From Methylophilus medardicus (lineage in GTDB: Bacteria > Pseudomonadota > Gammaproteobacteria > Burkholderiales > Methylophilaceae): DNA of 64,000 nt. The position numbers and the translations under genes are program-made. The notes under the pieces were generated by a model. The model searched no databases, was not told where the DNA came from, and worked only from the letters and a program-made list of their open reading frames with translations. Shown piece after piece: positions 1 through 7,517 of this stretch; the stretch's first letter is position 1; each line of letters starts with the position of its first letter. The DNA lies in assembly GCF_006363955.1 (NCBI RefSeq), contig NZ_CP040948.1, forward strand, positions 2,046,001 to 2,110,000, written 5' to 3'.

Positions 1-57
1 GATAATCGGTGAAGGGCTAAGCTCAAGTTGAGTAATTAGAGATATCTCATGGCTCAT
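1..57 (-). CDS. 5' end of an unknown protein, coupled to the UmuD-like gene (partial)
   Basis: Nineteen codons are open on the minus strand from an ATG at 57-55 to the window edge. The start overlaps the stop of the UmuD-like gene in an ATGA arrangement, which implies translational coupling. The visible N-terminus begins MSHEISLITQLELSP. It does not look like the usual UmuC start (FALVDCNNFYASCE type), so no function is assigned. In many bacteria a UmuD-like gene is followed by a translesion polymerase subunit, but nothing here shows that. Confidence 0.5.
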   Translation of the reverse strand, partial: MSHEISLITQLELSPSPII

Positions 58-677
58 TTGAATCTCCTGAATGAACCCGTGACAACACCCGTGATTTCAA
101 ACTCCATCTGCTTTGTGATTAAGATAGGTGCATATTTGCCTGAAGAGTTTTCCGGCAACAGTTTGGGTAAGCCATTGGGTTGTTTAGATAGAGTTTTGAC
201 GGTGAACTCACCATCAATCATTGCAAGTACGATATCTCCCAGTGAGGCTTGCTTCCCTTTCACGACGATAGCTTTATCACCGGGCATCAGACCAGCCTCA
301 ATCATGGACTCCCCCTGAATGGTGATAAAGAAAGTGTCATTGCCATCCCTAATCAGGTACTCATACATGTCGATTTGCTCTTCGACATCGTTATCAGCAG
401 GCGCTGGCAAGCCTGCAGGCACCTTGGATTGATACAACGGCAAACTCAGGCTTGGCAAACCTAATACTGGTTCGGAAAATTCATCTACCGCATCCAGATT
501 GTCCTTTTGCTCAGCCTGTCTTTGCTTCTTTGCATAAGACTCAAGAAAATCAATAATCACTGGTTTCTGGCTATTAGGCACACGAATAACGGACGTTTCC
601 TCACGGAACGTGCCTGACCCTACTTTTCTGCCGGAGCCGGGTTTCCTGGTAGTGATTTTTCTGTTGTCATTTTTCAT
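54..677 (-). CDS. UmuD/LexA-like S24 self-cleaving protein with N-terminal basic extension (copy 1)
   Basis: A 207-residue serine/lysine autoprotease of the LexA/UmuD family (S24). Residues 80-205 align by eye with UmuD: a likely Ala88-Gly89 cleavage bond in KVPAGLPAP, nucleophile Ser124 in QGESMIEAGL and general base Lys161 in EFTVK. Unlike classical UmuD it has about 80 extra N-terminal residues with a GSGRKVGSG motif followed by RVP-SQKP, which could bind DNA. It is strongly similar, in the same register, to the protein at 25344-25964. Upstream lie two copies of a TTGTNACAA palindrome, suggesting autoregulation. UmuDAb of Acinetobacter, a UmuD with an N-terminal extension that represses damage genes, is the closest known analogue; a similar role here is inference. 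Confidence 0.85.
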   Translation of the reverse strand: MKNDNRKITTRKPGSGRKVGSGTFREETSVIRVPNSQKPVIIDFLESYAKKQRQAEQKDNLDAVDEFSEPVLGLPSLSLPLYQSKVPAGLPAPADNDVEEQIDMYEYLIRDGNDTFFITIQGESMIEAGLMPGDKAIVVKGKQASLGDIVLAMIDGEFTVKTLSKQPNGLPKLLPENSSGKYAPILITKQMEFEITGVVTGSFRRFK

Positions 678-681
678 GTTT

Positions 682-723
682 TTTATTGTAACAAAAATAA
701 ATATTTTATTGTAACAATAAAAT
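682..723. promoter_or_regulatory. Tandem operator-like palindromes upstream of UmuD-like copy 1
   Basis: TTTATTGTAACAA occurs at 682-694 and 705-717, 23 bp apart. The second copy sits in a 19-bp odd palindrome (TTTTATTGT-A-ACAATAAAA). The same core with nearly the same spacing precedes the paralogue at 25.97 kb. The position, 5 to 45 bp before the ATG at 677, fits an operator overlapping the promoter. Confidence 0.7.
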
Positions 724-842
724 TTAATGTTTATACTGACCTCATTGTATTGGTGACAAGTGCAAAGTATTTAAAATACGTAAACCGTTATTTTTTAGAC
801 ATGCAACAATATCTAACCAAAAGAAATGTTCTAAATTAAAGT

Positions 843-856
843 GCACATAAAGTGCT
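843..856. promoter_or_regulatory. Operator-like palindrome GCACATAAAGTGCT, copy A
   Basis: An imperfect palindrome with GCAC/GTGC arms lies 105 bp before the HTH gene. The identical 14-mer recurs at 1317-1330, directly before the AAA ATPase gene. A partial inverted match, AGCACTTT, lies at 898-905. It is a likely binding site for the HTH regulator encoded at 961; that assignment is inferred from position only. Confidence 0.6.
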
Positions 857-960
857 ACATAAACGCCACATAACTGTATCGCTTTAATAATATATGTAGC
901 ACTTTGTTGCGTTTTAATGTGAAAGTGATACAATACCTCTTGGTAAACAAGGGTTGGTAA

Positions 961-1314
961 ATGCCAAGAGTTAAGGTAGATAGTGAGTTGCTTGCTGAGG
1001 TGCAAGCGCTCGAAGCGGCGATTGGCAATCAGTCGAAATTAGCTCATATGCTTGGCGTAGACCGATCAACACTTTTGCGTTTTTGTAGCACGGGTAAAGC
1101 GATTGATAAGACCCGCGAAACAATGCGAAAAGGGTTAATACGCTACAAAAATGAAACAACTGGTAGCTCTGAAAAAGTAAGTGCATCCATCGGTGCGACT
1201 TTGACAGGAAACATACAAGAAGATATGCAAATGCTACGCTCGTTATGCACCACGGTTCTCACCGTATTAGATGGGTATGAGAAACTTTTAGCAAATGGGA
1301 CAAACAATAATTAA
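961..1314 (+). CDS. Small HTH protein, probable regulator of the AAA/subtilase operon
   Basis: A 117-residue protein. Residues 18-50 (QSKLAHMLGVDRSTLLRF region) form a convincing helix-turn-helix; residues 75-110 are a helical tail that could dimerise. The start at 961 has an AAGGG-type ribosome site about 10 nt upstream. It lies between the divergent UmuD-like gene and the AAA ATPase gene, 40 nt before the latter, and is flanked by two identical 14-bp palindromes. Repression of both itself and the downstream operon is the simplest reading. The family was not recognised beyond the HTH. Confidence 0.8.
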   Translation: MPRVKVDSELLAEVQALEAAIGNQSKLAHMLGVDRSTLLRFCSTGKAIDKTRETMRKGLIRYKNETTGSSEKVSASIGATLTGNIQEDMQMLRSLCTTVLTVLDGYEKLLANGTNNN

Positions 1315-1316
1315 AG

Positions 1317-1330
1317 GCACATAAAGTGCT
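1317..1330. promoter_or_regulatory. Operator-like palindrome GCACATAAAGTGCT, copy B
   Basis: Exact copy of the 843-856 site, placed 2 nt after the HTH gene stop and 9 nt before the strong ribosome site GGAGGTGA (1339-1346) of the AAA ATPase gene. Binding here could block transcription or translation of the operon separately from its regulator. Confidence 0.6.
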
Positions 1331-1354
1331 TACTCCGGGTGGAGGTGAAGAAAA

Positions 1355-2368
1355 ATGGCAACCAAGGCACAACAGGACAGAGCAGCACTAGAACGGACAA
1401 TGAACGCAATCATTGCGAGTTCCAGAAAAAATAAGCAACCACAGCTCATTGGGCTGGAGGAATCGGTTGCTCAAGCGACACCAGCCAGCATTGCATTGCC
1501 GGATCGTGTTGCTGAGCTTGTGTATGACATTCCAGCACGCCGCAAGCTGGATGAACTTGTACTGACCGAAGAGATTGTCAGCGAAGTTGAAGAATTCATT
1601 CATGAATACTCCAACACCGACTTGTTACGCTCTCACTCTATAGAACCTCGCCATACAGTTCTCCTTAAAGGACCTCCAGGTAACGGAAAGACGAGCCTCG
1701 CAGAAGTATTTGCAACTGAGCTGGATTTACCTTTGCTGTCTGTTCGTTACGATGCAATCATTGATAGCTACCTGGGAGAGACTGCCAGCCGCTTGAAACG
1801 CCTGATCGACTTTGCAGAACAAACGCCTTGTGTCCTTTTCTTTGATGAATTTGATGCACTTGGCAAAGAGCGTAGTGACGTTCAGGAAACTGGCGAAATC
1901 AAACGCGTGATCAGTTCCTTGCTCGTTCAGATGGACCGTTTACCGTCCCATACGATTGTTGTGTGTGCCACTAACCATCCTGAGTTACTGGATCGTGCTG
2001 TTTGGCGTCGTTTTGAATTGAAACTGGAGATTAATCCACCTGACAAATCACAACTGATGAAGTGGTTTGCAAATTTCAAGAAATCCATGGGCAAAGCAAG
2101 TGTTGGTATTAACGCTGAAGACTTTGCAAAATACATGGAAGGTGAAACAATGGCTGGCGTGGAATCGTTTATTTTAGACGTTCGGCGTAAAATAATTTTA
2201 TCGAAAGGTAAGCTCACTGCTTCCGATGCGATAAAGAATGTACTGAGTAGGTTGAAGAAAACAATAAATACTAACAATATTGCGGGGTCTCAGGCTCATG
2301 GCAACTCAACATCCAATCGTGCGCATCGCACGAGATCAGGCAGCAAAAAAACGAATTCCGGGACGTAA
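1355..2368 (+). CDS. AAA+ ATPase of a subtilase-associated pair
   Basis: A 337-residue classical AAA ATPase. Visible motifs: Walker A GPPGNGKTS at 106-114, Walker B LFFDEFDAL at 161-169, sensor 1 in VVCATNHPE (about 202-210) and second-region-of-homology arginines at 214, 218 and 219. The N-terminal 90 residues carry no recognised domain, and the C-terminus ends in a basic low-complexity tail. An excellent ribosome site (GGAGGTGA) precedes the ATG. The 3' end overlaps the subtilase gene by about 70 nt in another frame, so the two are co-translated. ATPase next to S8 peptidase is a recurrent, uncharacterised pair in accessory regions; a role in unfolding or presenting a substrate or gating the protease is inference. 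Confidence 0.88.
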   Translation: MATKAQQDRAALERTMNAIIASSRKNKQPQLIGLEESVAQATPASIALPDRVAELVYDIPARRKLDELVLTEEIVSEVEEFIHEYSNTDLLRSHSIEPRHTVLLKGPPGNGKTSLAEVFATELDLPLLSVRYDAIIDSYLGETASRLKRLIDFAEQTPCVLFFDEFDALGKERSDVQETGEIKRVISSLLVQMDRLPSHTIVVCATNHPELLDRAVWRRFELKLEINPPDKSQLMKWFANFKKSMGKASVGINAEDFAKYMEGETMAGVESFILDVRRKIILSKGKLTASDAIKNVLSRLKKTINTNNIAGSQAHGNSTSNRAHRTRSGSKKTNSGT

Positions 2369-4889
2369 GCCTCGGTTTCCGAGAGCTATTGGTTACGAAA
2401 AACAAGGGCAGAGATTATCAAAAACATTTGATACAGCTGCAAAGTCACTAGCAGAATGGGAGAAAGGCGCTAAAATCAGCGCCGATCCTAGAGCAGTGGT
2501 TCCAGAGCGTGCCCTTGTTTTTGATTTGCTTGGTCCTGTAGCAGACTTCCAACTGGCCGCACAAGCCTTGGGGCTTGAATGGCTAACAGGACAGCGTAAA
2601 AGCGAAGATGGCGATGAAGAGACCGCCGATGATGACGAGGAACTTCAAAGTCAAACCATCTACGTCACAATGCCAAGCCTTGCGGGTTTGCAAAAACTCC
2701 TGGCGATGTGGAATCGCTACCAAAAAGGCCAAAAACCAGAGAAACCTGAAGCCCCTTTCTGGAAAATATTTGAATGGCTATATGACCTTCGTGTCTGGTC
2801 CATTAAAGATAGAGTCGATCCTGCTTTAACCAACTTCATCAACAAACTCCTGAAAGAACAACCTGACCGCGTTGTGCAGGTAGAACTGGACTTTTGGTAT
2901 CGAAATGCCAAAGAACGCCGTGATAGTGCGATTACCACTCTGCAAACGATGCTGGATGAGGTTGGTGGCACTCTCATAGATTTAGTTGAAATTGAAGAAA
3001 TTCGCTATCAAGGTGCCCTCGTTGCCATTCCTGCCAAGGTTGCCAGCGAGCTGGCGGAGCGAAATGGGAAATTAGGTGGTTTGGATGAAATCATGACCAT
3101 CCGGCCCCAATCACAATATGCAGACGATGCTCCTGAAGACGAAAATGCTGAAGCAGAAGCAGGCTACGACTTCGGAGATAATCCACCCACCGGAGAATGT
3201 ATTACTGCCGTTTTGGATGGCTATCCAATTGAGAACCACGAAGCACTAGCGGGCCGCGTCATCATTGAAGAAGTAGATGTTACTGGCGCGCAAGTGCCTG
3301 CATTGAACAGAGAACATGGAACAGCCATGGCTTCCATGATCCTGCATGGGGATCTGGGGGCATTGCCGCCAGCTTCCATCAATCGGAAAATCGCATCGTT
3401 TCCGATTCTAACCATGAGTAAAAATGCTGAAGTGATTGCATCGAACAAACTAGCGATAGGTATTGTTCACAGGGCACTTCAAAGAATCGTAGCGCATGCG
3501 GAATCCGATAGTCCACTGCGAAATATTACGGTGATCAATCACTCTATTTGCGATACGAATGCACCATTCGTCCGCAGGCCTTCTCCATGGGCCATGCTCT
3601 TGGACTTCTACAGCCATCATCATCGATTATTGTTCGTCATCAGTGGTGGGAACATTTACTCGAAATTTCCAGTAACTAACTATGCAAACAATGCTGCATT
3701 CTTAGCGGCCACGCCTGCCGAAAGGGAGGCAAGTTTAGTCAATGCTATTGAAAAGGCCAAAGGTACACGGTCGATTTTAAGTCCAGCTGAGTCAGTGAAC
3801 TCGATCACTGTGGGCGCATTGCATGAAGAGGTGAATACCAATGCCCCTCAAAATGCAACAGACCCCTATCCAAGCTTTGTCATGACCAATCTAGCCTCTT
3901 CCGTAGGTTTTGGTGTCAATAGAAGTATCAAACCAGACGTGGTTGAACAAGGTGGCCGATTTGCAGTTCGCGGGTCGAATCATCCTGGTGGATATGTTGA
4001 GGTTCATCCGCATGTCACTTCAGACTTCGGCCAGGTGGCTGCATGTCCATCCAAAACAGGGGATTTACAGGCGACAAGAAGATCAGCAGGGACAAGTAAT
4101 TCTACTGCACTTATCACTCGCACGTGTAATCTGATTGCTGACGCTTTAGATGAAGTATTTGAGAATGATGGATTGAGATGGCTGGATATGGGTACACGCG
4201 TGCCTATCTTGAAAGCACTCTTGACGCATAGTTGCCAATGGGGCGATATCGGCAAAGTATTGGAGGTGGCATTTCCACCCCAAGGTCGTTATGTCTGGTC
4301 AAAGCGTAGAGATTCAGTCGCCAAGTTTTTAGGGTATGGAAGACCACAAGTTGAAGATGTCTTGGCGGGAAATAACAGGAGAATCACCTTATTGGGCGAT
4401 GATGTTATCAAGCCAGAGGAACGCCATGTGTACACCATCCCCATTCCCAAATCCATGTTCAGATCGCGTGAAATCAAGAAAATCAAAATCACGCTTGCAT
4501 GGACTGCCCCAGTATTGACCAGCATGGCCGATTACCGTGGCGTTGCACTGAGAGTGGTTGATGAACATGGTAGAGCAGACTTCTGGGAGGGATGCGAAAG
4601 AGGTGGCGCACTGCAACCTAATGGCGATACAACAGCGAGAGGCACTGTGATGCACTTACAAATGGAAGGTAAAGTTGCCAAACAACTGAAAGACAACAAC
4701 CAGAACTTAACTATTTGCGTACAAGCCCGTGCGTTGCATGATTCTCTGATAAATGCGCCGATTCCATATGCATTAGCCATATCCATTGAAGTAGGACAAT
4801 CGATCACGGCGAATATTTATCAAGAAGTGCAAGAGAACATCAGAGTGCCGCAACGCATTAGACAACGTGATCGTGTAGGGGGAGCATAA
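2298..4889 (+). CDS. S8 subtilisin-like serine protease with long N-terminal region
   Basis: The reading frame is open from a TTG at 2280 (869 residues); the ATG at 2298 (863 residues, starting MATQHPIVRI) is preferred. Counting from the TTG, the triad is Asp313 (AVLDGYP), His346 (REHGTAM) and Ser606 (GTSNSTA), with an oxyanion Asn near 458 (SGGN). No signal peptide is seen, so it acts in the cytoplasm. Residues 196-280 resemble an I9-type propeptide fold; residues 110-120 are strongly acidic. The C-terminal 200 residues look beta-rich. The gene overlaps the AAA gene at its 5' end and the next gene by one base (TAATG). The complete triad argues for an active protease whose target is unknown. 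Confidence 0.9.
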   Translation: MATQHPIVRIARDQAAKKRIPGRKPRFPRAIGYEKQGQRLSKTFDTAAKSLAEWEKGAKISADPRAVVPERALVFDLLGPVADFQLAAQALGLEWLTGQRKSEDGDEETADDDEELQSQTIYVTMPSLAGLQKLLAMWNRYQKGQKPEKPEAPFWKIFEWLYDLRVWSIKDRVDPALTNFINKLLKEQPDRVVQVELDFWYRNAKERRDSAITTLQTMLDEVGGTLIDLVEIEEIRYQGALVAIPAKVASELAERNGKLGGLDEIMTIRPQSQYADDAPEDENAEAEAGYDFGDNPPTGECITAVLDGYPIENHEALAGRVIIEEVDVTGAQVPALNREHGTAMASMILHGDLGALPPASINRKIASFPILTMSKNAEVIASNKLAIGIVHRALQRIVAHAESDSPLRNITVINHSICDTNAPFVRRPSPWAMLLDFYSHHHRLLFVISGGNIYSKFPVTNYANNAAFLAATPAEREASLVNAIEKAKGTRSILSPAESVNSITVGALHEEVNTNAPQNATDPYPSFVMTNLASSVGFGVNRSIKPDVVEQGGRFAVRGSNHPGGYVEVHPHVTSDFGQVAACPSKTGDLQATRRSAGTSNSTALITRTCNLIADALDEVFENDGLRWLDMGTRVPILKALLTHSCQWGDIGKVLEVAFPPQGRYVWSKRRDSVAKFLGYGRPQVEDVLAGNNRRITLLGDDVIKPEERHVYTIPIPKSMFRSREIKKIKITLAWTAPVLTSMADYRGVALRVVDEHGRADFWEGCERGGALQPNGDTTARGTVMHLQMEGKVAKQLKDNNQNLTICVQARALHDSLINAPIPYALAISIEVGQSITANIYQEVQENIRVPQRIRQRDRVGGA

Positions 4890-5785
4890 TGCCCGTATTT
4901 GATATAGCAGACTCTTTAGGCAGCCAGTCTAATGAAGACATCGCAGCATATTTAACCGACATTGGAGACCTTGCTGCCGCTCAAGACTTCATTGGGGCTA
5001 ACGTTGCAGGACAGGGAGGAATGTTTCCAACTAGAGCATGGAAACATGCCGGGGTAAGCGTTGGTTTTATTGATCCTGCAAACGCTCCAGCAAATGGGGT
5101 CTACACGATCCAAAGAGCCAGTGCAATCCAAGCAGATACTTCTCTCATAGGTCAATCACTCAAGATAACGCTGGACCATTTTTATGTGCATAATTACCCC
5201 GGCAATGGTATCCATACTGTCTTGTTTGATTTTTTGGGAAAAGCCCAAATTGCGCAGACCGTAGAAGAATTACACCATCCAGTAAAAGTAATGGTGGCTG
5301 ATGGAGCGCATGCGGGTGTTGTCAGCACCCCTATTTTCTTGGGCTTGAACGTAGAACCTAATGGAGTGGCTTTTGAAGGCCGAACCATCTGTGTTGAGAG
5401 TAGTGACGATAACTTCGTTTTATCAGCTTTTGACTCTCCGGTTTTTAAGGCTGGTCTTGCAATCGTTCATGCCGCCAAACCAGTGTTAAAGCCTTATACA
5501 GCGTTAACAATAGCAGCCATCACGGCCATCATGAAGAGGAAACAAAATACTCAAGTGCATAGTTTCGATTTGGGTTTAGATTTCGCTCAAAATATCACTT
5601 CAAACAAATTGAAATTAGGGTCATATTTGGTGATTCAGTCTGATGACCAAATTGATATGAATAATTATCGCTGGAATCAAAATACTTCTCGGTTGGAACA
5701 TTTTCTTGGGCCAAACCAACAAATCGATTTCAACTACTTGATTATCGGAGTAACCAACTACCAGGCACCAGCTTTGGTGCCTTAG
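4889..5785 (+). CDS. Unknown third protein of the AAA-subtilase operon
   Basis: A 298-residue protein of no family I recognise. The start codon overlaps the subtilase stop (TAATG), so it belongs to the same operon. It has no signal peptide, transmembrane segment or obvious enzyme motif; the composition suggests a mainly beta fold (repeated short hydrophobic strands, for example around 90-115 and 185-215). Its last codons overlap the convergent TniQ-like gene by 4 nt. It could be the substrate, sensor or adaptor of the AAA/protease pair, but the sequence alone does not decide. Confidence 0.7.
   Translation: MPVFDIADSLGSQSNEDIAAYLTDIGDLAAAQDFIGANVAGQGGMFPTRAWKHAGVSVGFIDPANAPANGVYTIQRASAIQADTSLIGQSLKITLDHFYVHNYPGNGIHTVLFDFLGKAQIAQTVEELHHPVKVMVADGAHAGVVSTPIFLGLNVEPNGVAFEGRTICVESSDDNFVLSAFDSPVFKAGLAIVHAAKPVLKPYTALTIAAITAIMKRKQNTQVHSFDLGLDFAQNITSNKLKLGSYLVIQSDDQIDMNNYRWNQNTSRLEHFLGPNQQIDFNYLIIGVTNYQAPALVP
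5764..5781. terminator. Hairpin at the convergent 3' ends
   Basis: GGCACC-AGCTTT-GGTGCC forms a 6-bp stem inside the last codons of the unknown operon gene, followed by TTAGCTTTTATT. It may terminate the plus-strand operon. The T-run is broken, so it is moderate evidence. Confidence 0.45.
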
Positions 5786-6585
5786 CTTTTATTCCCAAGC
5801 ATCGTTTTGAATGCCTTATACAACACCGGCTTTGCCAGCGTTTTACCTTCCAGCAAAAGCCGGTTATTCACCTTCCTGTTACTCACATAAACACCGCTTG
5901 CCTTTAACTCGTCCACAATGAGCTTCACCTTATTTACTGAAGACTCCTGATTGATAATGCCTGAGATTCGTTTGTAGTCTGCATGTTTTGAAGATATCCG
6001 TGCGCATTGTTCAGGAAACCAGTATCTCAAGCATGACCCGGTAAAGTTGAGCAACTTGGCAATTTCGGATAATGGCCGATGCTCGTTTCTGTCTTCTGCA
6101 AACTTGGTCAGAGTTTCTAACAACTCAATTCTTTGAGCTGCCACTAGTAAAGGTCTTTCCGCCCGGTCCAACATCTTTTCGGGGAGTTTTCTTAAGACAC
6201 GACCACTGAATTCATATGCTTGAGTTTCATTCAGGAAAACATCACTCAGGAACATATCCAAGCCATAGCAGACTGATAGAAGCTGCGGCAAGGAAGGCTT
6301 CTCTCCCTTGTTTAACCAACCTTTGATCGCCCAACTACTCAACCCAATTTGCTTACAAAAAGTGGTACCGATTCCATTGGCGTAATGACTGATGGCTTGC
6401 CTGAGAAATTTAGTGAGAGCGTCTACCGTAGCGACATTATCCCATTCATTCAGATGGCAGATCAGGTCTTCTATCGCGTAAAACACCCAATAGTCGAATT
6501 CGGAATATTCAACCATTTCATCGTCAGCCCGAACATTCAGACCCTGATAGCAATAAGCACATCTCGAAAGATCAGGATAATGCAT
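5782..6585 (-). CDS. TniQ/TnsD-like protein, apparently N-terminally truncated
   Basis: A 267-residue protein. It begins near a CxxC (Cys9, Cys12) and lacks the usual TniQ N-terminal region before it. Residues 75-120 hold a helix-turn-helix-like segment (CKQIGLSSWAIKGWLNKGEK) followed by a LLSVCYGLDMFLSDVF stretch. Residues 150-200 match the TniQ-type C-terminal pattern (repeat of LSEIAKLLNFTGSCLRYWFPE then YKRI), and residues 215-240 match the common SVNKVK...GVYVSNRKV tail. Upstream the frame stays open only to a stop at 6625-6627 with no better start. TniQ/TnsD proteins select target sites for Tn7-like transposons. No TnsA, TnsB or TnsC gene is seen, so this is likely a remnant. Confidence 0.65.
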   Translation of the reverse strand: MHYPDLSRCAYCYQGLNVRADDEMVEYSEFDYWVFYAIEDLICHLNEWDNVATVDALTKFLRQAISHYANGIGTTFCKQIGLSSWAIKGWLNKGEKPSLPQLLSVCYGLDMFLSDVFLNETQAYEFSGRVLRKLPEKMLDRAERPLLVAAQRIELLETLTKFAEDRNEHRPLSEIAKLLNFTGSCLRYWFPEQCARISSKHADYKRISGIINQESSVNKVKLIVDELKASGVYVSNRKVNNRLLLEGKTLAKPVLYKAFKTMLGNKS

Positions 6586-6711
6586 GATATAGGGCTGAAC
6601 AGTGTCTACAAAGTTAGTGGCGATTCAAGTTTCAGTATGTGAATCACCGCACAGAAACCTAAGACATACTGCCTCATGATTGAACTCCATCAATTGATTG
6701 GACAAAATATT

Positions 6712-7365
6712 ATGAAAACAGATACTCAGTTAAAGCACGATGTTACAGCAGAGCTTAAATGGGATAGCTCAGTGAACGAAAATGACATTGGTGTTGAGGT
6801 TAAGGACGGCATTGTCACATTATCTGGGCACGTTGGTAAGTATTCAGAAAAGTGGGCGGCTGAGTGCGCTGCTCAAAAAGTACCTGGCGTAAAAGCATTA
6901 GCAATCGAAATGGATGTTAAGTTATCAGGATCTAACAATCGTAATGATACTGACATTGCACGGACTGCCAAAAGCGTCCTCGAATGGACGACGAACTGGC
7001 CAAAAGACCAAGTAAAAGTGATGGTGGAAAAAGGCTGGATAACCTTGTCAGGTCAATTGGATTTTGAGTATGAGCGTCAACTCGCCCTCTCTAATGTGCG
7101 CCATTTGATGGGTGTGACAGGCGTGAGTAATCAAATTACGCTCAAACCATTTTTATCTACAAACAGTGTTAAATCAGTCATTGACGCGGCATTGAAAAGA
7201 AGAGCTTTGACAGACTCACAAGAAATCGTTGTCACGGTCGATGGTGACAAGGTTAACCTTTCGGGTGTCGTGCATAGCTGGTCTGAACGCGAAATGGTGA
7301 GTGATTCTGTTCGAAACACGCCAGGCGTTTCCGAAGTCAGCGACAATATTACTGTTGCATACTAA
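6712..7365 (+). CDS. BON-domain protein (three BON domains)
   Basis: A 217-residue protein starting MKTDTQLKHDV, the typical start of this family; upstream in-frame residues to 6676 are unlikely to be translated. Three BON repeats lie at about 5-70, 78-145 and 150-217, each with the VxDGxVTLSGxV-type signature (KDGIVTLSGHV, EKGWITLSGQL, DGDKVNLSGVV). There is no signal peptide, so it is probably cytoplasmic. BON domains bind membranes or lipids and are common in stress-induced proteins. It heads a same-strand group with a zinc alcohol dehydrogenase and a P-type ATPase. Confidence 0.85.
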   Translation: MKTDTQLKHDVTAELKWDSSVNENDIGVEVKDGIVTLSGHVGKYSEKWAAECAAQKVPGVKALAIEMDVKLSGSNNRNDTDIARTAKSVLEWTTNWPKDQVKVMVEKGWITLSGQLDFEYERQLALSNVRHLMGVTGVSNQITLKPFLSTNSVKSVIDAALKRRALTDSQEIVVTVDGDKVNLSGVVHSWSEREMVSDSVRNTPGVSEVSDNITVAY

Positions 7366-7517
7366 TTTATAAAGTTAGAAGCGGTCTTTATGAAAAACAA
7401 CTTCAATATTGAAGTTGTTTGAAGCGATTGCAGGAATATTTGACTCCCAACCAAACTGAATCGCCGTTAATTCAGAGACAACTCTATCTAACTCCTCTTA
7501 AAAGTAAGGTGTATTCA

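Noticed and set aside
742-1005. 87-codon minus-strand frame over the regulator promoter
   Set aside because: It overlaps the HTH gene start and the operator sites, and its composition is not protein-like.
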